A program made the position numbers and the translations under genes. Below the pieces are notes generated by a model, which saw only the letters and a program-made list of their open reading frames with translations, made no database searches and had not been told where the DNA came from. A stretch of 64,000 nucleotides of DNA, taken from the NCBI GenBank assembly GCA_023421955.1, contig JAEZSE010000046.1, positions 62,001-126,000 on the forward strand. The letters are read 5' to 3'. Source of the stretch: Bacillota bacterium. Its GTDB lineage: Bacteria > Bacillota > Clostridia > Christensenellales > UMGS416. Below are positions 57,645 to 64,000 of this stretch, piece after piece. Each line of letters opens with the position of its first letter. The stretch's first letter is position 1.

Positions 57645-59399
57645 TCAGTCTTTGGCAAGTTCAATTTCTGTGATCGCTTCTTCATTTGGGGTCACTGTGA
57701 TTGTGCGGTTGGTCAGGTAGATTACAAAACCAGGCCTTGCGCCAGCAGGCTTTTTAACATTTCGCTTCTGCGTGTAGTCCACCGGCACACCAGAGGATTC
57801 CCTTGCTTTACTGTAGTAAGCCGCCAGCATCGCACCAGTGCGCAGCGCCTCCTCGGACACAGCGCTGCCCTTGGCCTTGATGATTATGTGTGAACCGGGT
57901 ATTTGCTTGGTGTGCATCCAGATATCATCGTTATAAGCCAACTTCGTAGTCAGATAGTCGTTCTGAGTGTTGTTGCGGCCCACATAGATGTCATATCCGT
58001 CGGAAGACCTGTAGTGCCGGGGCTTGCTGGGTGTAATTTTCTTTCGGGAGCGGGCAGCCGATTCCCTCAGATAACCTTGATCTGCTAACTCTGCCCGGAT
58101 CTCATCCAGCTCGCCTTCGGTCGTACTGAACTCTATGTTGCTTAATTGGCTCTCCAGATACGTAATCTCCTGCGCGGTCGCTTCCAGCTGGGTAGTGAGC
58201 TTTTCTTGTGCAGTCTTGGCCTTGGCATAGCGCTTGTAGTAATGCTGGGCATTGTCAGAAGGAGAGCGTGTGGGATCCAACTCAATCACCAGTGTTTCAC
58301 CCTCTTCTGAATAATAGTTTACTACTTCTACCGATTTCTGGCCGCGCTGCACTTGGTGCAGGTTTGCTGTCAGAAGCTCGCCCTTGAGTCTCCATAATTC
58401 CATACTCTCAGATTTTTGCAGGTCTTCGCTTTGCTTCTCATGTCTCTTTTTGGCGCGATTCAGTGCCAAAGCCAGAGCTTGTGTCATTGCGGTGCTGTTT
58501 TGCCGCAGGCGTTCCTTGCGATCCCTGTTGGCGTAGAAGGCCTCCGCTACTTCTGATATGCTGCCATTTTCCTTCTGCTCAGCGTACAGCACGCTGTGAA
58601 ATGGGAGAAAGTCATCAACTTCACCGTCTCGTCTCAGGGCAACTGGTGCAAAAAACCCGTCCTTGATGGCAGCGAGTTTCCCTACGAGGTTGTCGGCACC
58701 ATTTCGCAGGTCGGCATCTGGATACTCGCAGGATGCCAATGAGGGATCCAAGCCGGATACGGCAAGGAGCTCCTTGGCTGTGGCTTGCGCCAGGCCGGTC
58801 AGATTGTCGCAAAGTGTCTGCCATAATGGTTTCTCGCGGCTAGAGGCCATCATTTCCAGTAAATCTTGTTTATCAAGCGCCAACGGGTCTTTCTTTCCCT
58901 GTGTCGGCGGGTATTCGTAGGGGATGCCTGGTAGCACCTCGCGCACACGGCTTTTTTCCTCTGTGACGCGCTTCAGGCTGTCCACAATTGTGCCGTCTGG
59001 CTGCGCAAGCACAGCATTGCTGTGGCGGCCCATCACCTCCACATGCAACGTGAGCTCGCCAGCCAGGCCTAACTCGTCTATCACACCAAACTGAATATCC
59101 AGCACTCGCTCCATCCCAAGTTGCGCCACAGCGAGCACCTTGCCGCCGATCAGGTGCTTGCGCAGTAGCATGCAAAACATTGGCGCCTTATCGGGGTTCT
59201 GCTTGGCAAGCTGCGTCAAGTGAACCCGCGCATGATTGGCCGAGGCGGAAATCAAAAGCCTATGGTTCTTATAGTTGTTGCGGATCATCAAGTGGATCTC
59301 ATCACGCTCCGGTTGGAGCACCTTTTCCACGCGGCCCCCCACAATCGTTTCGTTGAGCTCCGCTTCAACCGCGCGCATCGCCACGCCATCAAAGGGCAT
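57645..59399 (-). CDS. rqcH: Ribosome quality control protein RqcH (NFACT family)
   Basis: 584 residues. It contains the N-terminal NFACT-N region (PFDGVAMRAVEAELNETIVGGRVEKVLQP and LHVEVMGRHSNAVL), a long coiled coil (about 290-430), and the NFACT-R domain YRSSDGYDIYVGRNNTQNDYLTTKLA...DIWMHTKQIPGSHIII. RqcH binds stalled 50S subunits and adds C-terminal alanine tails. Older annotations call it fibronectin-binding protein. GGGAGG lies seven bases before the ATG ending at 59399. It diverges from gerM. Confidence 0.95.
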   Translation of the reverse strand: MPFDGVAMRAVEAELNETIVGGRVEKVLQPERDEIHLMIRNNYKNHRLLISASANHARVHLTQLAKQNPDKAPMFCMLLRKHLIGGKVLAVAQLGMERVLDIQFGVIDELGLAGELTLHVEVMGRHSNAVLAQPDGTIVDSLKRVTEEKSRVREVLPGIPYEYPPTQGKKDPLALDKQDLLEMMASSREKPLWQTLCDNLTGLAQATAKELLAVSGLDPSLASCEYPDADLRNGADNLVGKLAAIKDGFFAPVALRRDGEVDDFLPFHSVLYAEQKENGSISEVAEAFYANRDRKERLRQNSTAMTQALALALNRAKKRHEKQSEDLQKSESMELWRLKGELLTANLHQVQRGQKSVEVVNYYSEEGETLVIELDPTRSPSDNAQHYYKRYAKAKTAQEKLTTQLEATAQEITYLESQLSNIEFSTTEGELDEIRAELADQGYLRESAARSRKKITPSKPRHYRSSDGYDIYVGRNNTQNDYLTTKLAYNDDIWMHTKQIPGSHIIIKAKGSAVSEEALRTGAMLAAYYSKARESSGVPVDYTQKRNVKKPAGARPGFVIYLTNRTITVTPNEEAITEIELAKD

Positions 59400-59535
59400 A
59401 AGTGTTCCTCCCATGGTTCATCCAAACACCGGTGATTATACCCGATTCCTATGCACACGGCAAACAACCTTTGTCATACCTACACAACCCCAGTCATATG
59501 AATACCTAGAGACGTTTGCGAGGAGGTTGTTCAGG

Positions 59536-60501
59536 ATGGCGCGCCGAGTGATTGTGTGGCTAATGGTGCTCCTCACGGTGGTGCTTCTGTTCAGCGGCTG
59601 CGGCAAAAAGCCGGAGGCCGATGTGCAGACAAATACACAGCCCGAGGAAAATGATGTGAATGTGCGAAAGACAGTGCTGTATTTCCGAGATGCCAGCGGT
59701 TACCTCGTGCCGGTGATGAAGAAGATCCCGGTGGAAGAGGGGATCGCCAAGGCCGCGCTCAGTTGTCTGGTCGCCGGCACTGAGGAAGACACCAAGCTGA
59801 CAGCCATCGGCGTGACCGCTCCGGTGCCCGCCGGTACCAAGATTGACCTTGACATTGCAGGGGGCAAGGCCACGGTCAACCTCAAAATGGCAAAGAAGTG
59901 CGATGACAAGGCATCGGAGGAGGCCATGGTCACCTCGGTAGTCAACACGCTGCTGGAGTTTGCCACGGTGGACAAGGTTTCTGTGCAGATCAACGGGCAG
60001 GTTGTGGCCAAGCTGCCCAACGGTGCCGAAGTGAAAGATGTTTACACCTCCCCGGTGCTCAACATTGAGCCTGCAGGTGCGCCAACTTCAACAGATGGCA
60101 AGCTAGAGCTCTGCTTCTCCAATGAGGCGGGGCGGCTTTTGGTGCCGGTTTATCGCGTCGCAGGTGATAACGTGAGTCTTGCCAACACCCTTGCTGAGAT
60201 GATGAAGCCGGCGGAGGGATCTGGGTTGTCCTCCGTGTTCCCGCCTTCTTGCGAGGTGCTTGGTGTAAAAATCTCCGATGAGGGTGTGGCCACGATTGAA
60301 TTGAGCAGTGAGTTTAGTTCCATCTCTGATTCACCCGCTATGGAGGCTATGGCGCTGCGGGCAATCGGTGTGGTGTGCAAGCAATTCCATGGGGTGAAAG
60401 AGTTCAAAATCGTCGCAGGCGGTAAGGCTTATGAGCCGACTGTCTCAACATCTGCGACGACCACTGCCAAGTCCAGTGATTTCTTGAACTTCTATGACTG
60501 A
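59536..60501 (+). CDS. gerM: GerMN-domain spore germination lipoprotein (GerM-like)
   Basis: 321 residues. The signal ends in lipobox LLFSGC (Cys near residue 22). Two GerMN repeats follow (about 45-165 and 185-305), each with the pattern V-x-L-Y-F-R-D...L-V-P...K-I-P-V and a closing AVNTLLEF- or RAIGVVCKQF-like helix. GerM is needed for spore cortex maturation and germination in Bacillus. AGGAGG precedes the ATG. The order gerM-rph-rdgB-yfcE matches B. subtilis. A weak sigma-E-like arrangement (TCATACC, 14 bases, CATATGAA) lies at 59474-59502. Confidence 0.9.
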   Translation: MARRVIVWLMVLLTVVLLFSGCGKKPEADVQTNTQPEENDVNVRKTVLYFRDASGYLVPVMKKIPVEEGIAKAALSCLVAGTEEDTKLTAIGVTAPVPAGTKIDLDIAGGKATVNLKMAKKCDDKASEEAMVTSVVNTLLEFATVDKVSVQINGQVVAKLPNGAEVKDVYTSPVLNIEPAGAPTSTDGKLELCFSNEAGRLLVPVYRVAGDNVSLANTLAEMMKPAEGSGLSSVFPPSCEVLGVKISDEGVATIELSSEFSSISDSPAMEAMALRAIGVVCKQFHGVKEFKIVAGGKAYEPTVSTSATTTAKSSDFLNFYD

Positions 60502-60536
60502 GAAGCTCATCTGACAATAAACTGGGCGTCGCCCAA

Positions 60537-60573
60537 CAAATGCCCCCTCCTAATCGGAGGGGGCATTTGTTTG
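60537..60573 (+). terminator. Terminator after gerM
   Basis: Perfect 14-base stem CAAATGCCCCCTCC / GGAGGGGGCATTTG (60537-60550, 60556-60569) followed by TTTG. Confidence 0.85.
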
Positions 60574-60578
60574 AGGGG

Positions 60579-60607
60579 TTGACATTCCTTGCTGTTTCCC
60601 TTATTTT
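60579..60607 (+). promoter_or_regulatory. Promoter of rph-rdgB-yfcE
   Basis: Perfect -35 TTGACA (60579-60584), 17-base spacer, -10 TATTTT (60602-60607). Confidence 0.65.
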
Positions 60608-60641
60608 GTGCGTATCCTCCGGAGATGACCGGAGCGACAGT

Positions 60642-61394
60642 ATGAAACATATGAGGTCGATCATGCGAGCAGATGGCAGGCAGCCCAACCAGTTAAGAAC
60701 GATAAAAATCACTCCGAACTTCATCGGCAACGCGGCAGGCTCTGTGCTCATTGAGTGGGGGCGCACCCGCGTGATTTGCACGGCCACTCTGGAAGAGAAG
60801 GTGCCTCCCTTCAAGGTGGGCAGCGGGGAAGGCTGGCTTACTGCGGAATACGCGATGCTGCCTGCCTCCACCTCCACACGCAAGCCTCGTGAAACGCTGA
60901 AGCCAGACGGACGCTCTATGGAGATCCGCCGCCTCATTGGCCGGGCGATGCGGGCGGCATTTGACTTTGCCGCTCTGGGTGAGCGCACCGTTACATTGGA
61001 CTGCGACGTAATTGAGGCTGACGGCGGCACCCGCACAGCCTCAGTCACCGGTGCGTTTGTGGCGTTGGCTCTGGCTGTGGGAAAGTGGAGGGCAGAGGGT
61101 ATGCTCGAGCGTTCGCCGGTCATCGGCCATGTGGCGGCAGTCTCTGTGGGGATCGTAGGAGGAGAGCCCATGCTGGACCTCTGTTACCGCGAGGACTCCA
61201 GTGCCGATGTGGATTTGAACGCGGTGATGACCGAGGACGGACGGTTCATTGAGGTGCAGGGCACTGGAGAGAAGGCCGCGTTTACAAAGGCCGAGCTGGA
61301 TGCGATGCTCAAGCTGGCATGCAAGGGTATCCGCCAGCTGATCCGTGAACAAAAGAAAGTGCTGAAGGGAGTCAATTATCTCGATGCTCAGTGA
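60642..61394 (+). CDS. rph: Ribonuclease PH
   Basis: Phosphorolytic 3'-5' exoribonuclease that trims tRNA 3' ends, 250 residues. It shows RADGRQPNQLRTIKITPNFIGNAAGSVLIEWG at the N-terminus, GWLTAEYAMLPASTSTR with the RNA-binding Arg-rich region, RRLIGRAMRAAFDFAALGERTVTLDCDV, and ADVDLNAVMTEDGRFIEVQGTGE. GGAG lies before ATG 60642; a second ATG nine bases later is possible. It overlaps rdgB by 11 bases. Confidence 0.97.
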   Translation: MKHMRSIMRADGRQPNQLRTIKITPNFIGNAAGSVLIEWGRTRVICTATLEEKVPPFKVGSGEGWLTAEYAMLPASTSTRKPRETLKPDGRSMEIRRLIGRAMRAAFDFAALGERTVTLDCDVIEADGGTRTASVTGAFVALALAVGKWRAEGMLERSPVIGHVAAVSVGIVGGEPMLDLCYREDSSADVDLNAVMTEDGRFIEVQGTGEKAAFTKAELDAMLKLACKGIRQLIREQKKVLKGVNYLDAQ

Positions 61395-61980
61395 TGATAT
61401 GCTGGTGATTGCCTCCAACAACGCCCACAAGGTGCGTGAAATCAAGGCAATCCTTACCGACCGGTTCGGCGGCATCCAGTCCATGGCTGAGGCTGGGATC
61501 AATCTGGATGTGGAGGAGACTGGCTCAACCTTCACCGAGAACGCCGTTTTAAAGGCAGCCGCGGTGGCAAAGGCTGCCGGCTGTTGGGCGCTTGCCGACG
61601 ACTCCGGCATCTGCGTGGACGCGCTGAACGGCGCGCCGGGCGTCTATTCGGCCCGCTGGAGCGGCCTGGGCGATCAGGGCAATAATGAAAAGCTGATGGC
61701 GGAGATGGCCGGTAAACAAAACCGCTCGGCTCATTATGCCTGCGCCATGGTGTTGGCAAACCCCGATGGATTTGTTCTGACGGCGGAGGGCCGTTGCGAA
61801 GGAGTCATTGGCACCGAGCCGAAAGGGCAGCGGGGATTTGGATATGATCCATATTTCATTGTGGAGGAATATGGCTGCGCAATGGCCGAGCTGCCGGATG
61901 AGGTGAAAAACAGCATCAGCCACCGCAAGCGGGCATTGGAGGCACTCATTGCCAAGATGGGTGAAACTGGTCTCAAATGA
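61384..61980 (+). CDS. rdgB: XTP/dITP diphosphatase (RdgB/HAM1 family)
   Basis: Removes non-canonical purine nucleotides (dITP, XTP) before they enter DNA or RNA, 198 residues. It has LVIASNNAHKVREIKAIL near the start, ETGSTFTENAVLKA, ALADDSGICVDALNGAPGVYSARWSG near residue 70, and the C-terminal GFGYDPYFIVEEYGCAMAELPDEVKNSISHR. It is translationally coupled to rph (overlap of 11 bases) and to yfcE (ATGA overlap). It complements the deoxyinosine glycosylase encoded next to guaB in the same window. Confidence 0.96.
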   Translation: MLSDDMLVIASNNAHKVREIKAILTDRFGGIQSMAEAGINLDVEETGSTFTENAVLKAAAVAKAAGCWALADDSGICVDALNGAPGVYSARWSGLGDQGNNEKLMAEMAGKQNRSAHYACAMVLANPDGFVLTAEGRCEGVIGTEPKGQRGFGYDPYFIVEEYGCAMAELPDEVKNSISHRKRALEALIAKMGETGLK

Positions 61981-62441
61981 GGATCCTTGTGGTATCAGAC
62001 ACCCATGGAAGCCCGTCGCTGCTGCTGGACACTGTGCGGAAATCCAGGTGCACCGATATGCTCTTGCACCTTGGGGATGGCCAGCGGGACTGCGCGGCAC
62101 TGGAGCCCTTCTACAATGGTCAAATTATTCGCGTACGCGGTAACTGCGACTTTGGGCCATATGATGAACTGGAGCACCTAATCCCTCTGGACGGTGCGAT
62201 CATTTTCGCAACCCACGGTCATTTTTATGATGCCAAGATCACGCTCAATAAGCTGTGGTTCAAGGGCAAGGAAGCGGGAGCAGACATTGTCTGCTTTGGC
62301 CACACCCATGTGCCGTTGTTGGAAAAGCAGGGGGAGATCACCTTGCTGAACCCTGGAAGCCTCCGGCATGTGAAAACCTATGCAATCATTGAGGTATCCA
62401 ATGGCAAGAATATGATCACAATGCATCGGCTTGATGAATGA
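61977..62441 (+). CDS. YfcE/YsnB-type metallophosphoesterase
   Basis: 154 residues of the calcineurin-like superfamily. Metal ligands are seen in RILVVSDTHGS (D-x-H), LLHLGDGQRD (G-D), RGNCDFG (G-N-C-D), FATHGH (H-G-H) and FGHTHVP (G-H-T-H). Members hydrolyse phosphodiesters; the physiological substrate is uncertain. Its ATG overlaps the rdgB stop, the same arrangement as ysnA-ysnB in B. subtilis. Confidence 0.93.
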   Translation: MRILVVSDTHGSPSLLLDTVRKSRCTDMLLHLGDGQRDCAALEPFYNGQIIRVRGNCDFGPYDELEHLIPLDGAIIFATHGHFYDAKITLNKLWFKGKEAGADIVCFGHTHVPLLEKQGEITLLNPGSLRHVKTYAIIEVSNGKNMITMHRLDE

Positions 62442-62477
62442 GCCGCTCGAATTTCGGATTTGCTGAAAATGAGAGGA

Positions 62478-62506
62478 TTGCTTTTCTTCCCGGCATTTGG
62501 TAAACT
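62478..62506 (+). promoter_or_regulatory. Promoter of the pheST T-box leader
   Basis: -35 TTGCTT (62478-62483), 17-base spacer, -10 TAAACT (62501-62506). Confidence 0.65.
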
Positions 62507-62512
62507 ACTAGA

Positions 62513-62742
62513 AACGCACTGATCGGGAAGAGTATCCCAATGTCCACGGCATAAGAGAGGCGGCGCCACCGGCTGAGAGCGCTGCCAGCACGGGATCGGG
62601 AGAAGTTCGCCCGGGAGCGGCGCGCTGAAGCAGTAGTAGGCGCCGACGGTGGCCCCGTTATGGCCTAAACGAGATGCCTCATTATAGGCAATTTGGGTGG
62701 TACCGCGATGCCTTCGCCCCATATAGGGCGAGGGCTTTTTGT
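62513..62742 (+). ncRNA. T-box leader riboswitch for pheST (specifier UUC, Phe)
   Basis: T-box sequence TTTGGGTGGTACCGCG ends at 62707. It is followed by the terminator GCCTTCGCCC / GGGCGAGGGC with T-run (62710-62740). The specifier is TTC at 62606-62608, in the context GAAG-TTC-GC, matching the downstream phenylalanyl-tRNA synthetase genes. Uncharged tRNA-Phe should stabilise the antiterminator. Confidence 0.92.
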
Positions 62743-62763
62743 TTTTCTAAGAAAAGGGGTGCG

Positions 62764-63795
62764 ATGATGCAACAGGAATTGGATCGGATTGCCGCTGAGG
62801 CGCGCTCGGCACTGGCAAACTCCGCCACGGCCAGCGATGTGGAGCAATTGAGGGTCAAGGTGCTTGGCAAGAAGGGCGACCTCACACTGATCCTCAGGAC
62901 AATGGGCAGTCTCTCAGTAGAAGAGCGGCCCCAAATGGGCAAAATGGTCAACGACCTCAGGATTGCGCTGGAGGAAGAGCTGGACCAAAAACTGGCCTCC
63001 CTGCAGCAGGCTGAGAAGATGGCTCGACTTGCTGCTGAGCGACTGGACGTAACCATTCCAGGCAAGAAGCCGCAGTCCGGCCACCTGCACCCGCTGTCGC
63101 TCGTGCGCCGGGAGCTAGAAGACATCTTCATCGGAATGGGCTTTGAGATTGCCGAGGGGCCGGAAATCGAGTGGGATCATTTCAACTTCACGCTTTTAAA
63201 CCTGCCTCCGAACCACCCATCCCGCGATATGCACGATTCGTTTTATGTGAGCGATAACACGCTGCTGCGCACACATACGTCGCCTGTGCAGGCCCGCACC
63301 ATGCTCACGAAGGGCGTGCCGATCCGCGTGATTTGCCCCGGCCGTGTCTATCGCCTTGATGAGGTGGACGCCACCCACTCGCCGGTCTTTCACCAGGTGG
63401 AAGGACTCGTCGTGGACAAGGGCATCAACATGGGGCACCTGAAGGGCACACTGGATATTTTTGCTCGCGAGTTTTACGGAGCAAAGACACGTACGCGGTT
63501 CCGCCCGTCGTTCTTCCCGTTCACTGAGCCCAGCGCTGAGGTGGACATCTCCTGCTATGTGTGCGATGGCAAGGATGACGGATGCCGCGTGTGCAAGGGC
63601 ACCGGCTGGATTGAGATCCTGGGCTGCGGCATGGTGAACCCCAAAGTGCTCGATATGTGCGGCATTGACTCCAATGTGTATTCGGGCTTCGCATTCGGCA
63701 TGGGCCTGGACCGCATCGCTGTGAGCCGTTATGGCATCTCTGACCTGCGCACGATGTTTGAAAACGACCTGCGCTTCCTGGAACAGATTCGGTGA
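62764..63795 (+). CDS. pheS: Phenylalanyl-tRNA synthetase alpha subunit
   Basis: 343-residue class II synthetase subunit. An N-terminal coiled coil (about 1-85) is followed by the catalytic core: HPLSLVRRELEDIFIGMGFEIAEGPEIEWD near residue 103 (motif 1 region), RTHTSPVQARTM, FHQVEGLVVDKGINM, and FRPSFFPFTEPSAEVDI with the final GFAFGMGLDRIAVSRYGI (motif 3). The spacing of AAGGGG allows ATG 62764 or 62767. It is followed 11 bases later by pheT. Confidence 0.97.
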   Translation: MMQQELDRIAAEARSALANSATASDVEQLRVKVLGKKGDLTLILRTMGSLSVEERPQMGKMVNDLRIALEEELDQKLASLQQAEKMARLAAERLDVTIPGKKPQSGHLHPLSLVRRELEDIFIGMGFEIAEGPEIEWDHFNFTLLNLPPNHPSRDMHDSFYVSDNTLLRTHTSPVQARTMLTKGVPIRVICPGRVYRLDEVDATHSPVFHQVEGLVVDKGINMGHLKGTLDIFAREFYGAKTRTRFRPSFFPFTEPSAEVDISCYVCDGKDDGCRVCKGTGWIEILGCGMVNPKVLDMCGIDSNVYSGFAFGMGLDRIAVSRYGISDLRTMFENDLRFLEQIR

Positions 63796-63806
63796 GGTGA
63801 AGCAAA

Positions 63807-64000
63807 ATGAAAACTCCATTGAAATGGTTAAGACAATATGTGGATATCGATGTGCCGGTGGAGGAATTCACCCGCCGTATGATCATGTGCGGCTTTGAGG
63901 TGGAGGATGTGGAGGATCGCGGTGCTGATGTGACCAATGTGGTGGTGGGCCGCATCATTATGCTCGAGAAGCATCCCAATGCCGATAAACTACAGATCTG
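63807..64000 (+). CDS. pheT: Phenylalanyl-tRNA synthetase beta subunit, N-terminal part
   Basis: The frame starts at ATG 63807 (MKTPLKWLRQYVDIDVP) and runs off the right edge after about 64 residues. It shows the PheT N-terminal segment and the start of its EMAP-type tRNA-binding domain (VVVGRIIMLEKHPNADKLQI). GAGGTGA lies upstream. The remaining 730 or so residues are outside the window. Confidence 0.95.
   Translation, partial: MKTPLKWLRQYVDIDVPVEEFTRRMIMCGFEVEDVEDRGADVTNVVVGRIIMLEKHPNADKLQI

Noticed and set aside
1..64000. CRISPR arrays, rRNA, tRNA, insertion sequences, phage genes
   Set aside because: Intergenic gaps were scanned by eye; no regular short repeats with spacers, no tRNA-like cloverleaf, no transposase or integrase motifs were seen.

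Overview
The window reads as chromosomal DNA of an endospore-forming, anaerobic-type Firmicute (class Clostridia in the broad sense). The evidence is a small acid-soluble spore protein gene, spoIID, a spoIIQ-like M23 gene, a gerM-like gene, three T-box leaders in front of valS, glyA and pheS, an IreB/RuvX/DUF1292 set, formate-tetrahydrofolate ligase, and a GGGtGRT/NifU-like pair. Coding density is high and coding GC moderate to high, while promoter regions are AT-rich. I see no rRNA, tRNA, CRISPR array, insertion sequence or prophage. The species cannot be named from this sequence alone.

Layout: 1-281 is the 3' end of a gene with an Arg/Gly-rich tail. A Val T-box (313-540), a 30-codon leader ORF and valS follow, then folC, a convergent lipoprotein gene, and a guaB / deoxyinosine-glycosylase unit on the minus strand. 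An F-type ATP synthase operon covers 8343-14634 and has a strikingly short delta subunit. Next come a Nudix hydrolase, a CobS-like membrane protein, three tandem secreted paralogues on the minus strand (15878-18306), and a sugar or polyol cluster (TIM-barrel isomerase, Gfo/Idh dehydrogenase, DeoR regulator, SorE-like dehydrogenase; 18484-22830). A minus-strand operon of GPH transporter, GNAT-like protein and FabV/TER reductase lies at 23648-27430. The GGGtGRT/NifU-like pair, an EF-G-like GTPase and HflX follow (28153-34222). A Gly-type T-box with glyA, DUF523, xylB, a GNAT gene, and an operon of aminotransferase, two membrane proteins and an M20 peptidase run to 42865. A sporulation and cell-wall block (murA, spoIID, spoIIQ-like, mreB-like) occupies 43085-47494. 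After that come a GNAT gene, a glycosyltransferase, a DUF512-der-plsY operon, sspA, an unknown gene, fhs, ireB, an AKR-ferredoxin fusion, ruvX and DUF1292. The window ends with rqcH (minus strand), gerM, rph, rdgB, yfcE, and a Phe T-box with pheS and the start of pheT.

The observations I consider most worth following are these. The hflX leader has the architecture of translational attenuation: a 12-codon ORF with a strong Shine-Dalgarno site and an Arg-Ile-Lys motif, then a hairpin that masks the hflX ribosome-binding site. The HflX protein itself carries a complete JAMM/RadC-type metal-site motif in its N-terminal extension. The ATP synthase delta subunit is reduced to about its C-terminal domain. 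A CobS-like membrane protein lacks the catalytic acidic motif. The three secreted paralogues share an unassigned domain with an invariant Cys-Ile-His-Phe motif. An M20 peptidase operon encodes a paired, uncharacterised membrane system. All functional statements come from reading motifs; no database search was run.
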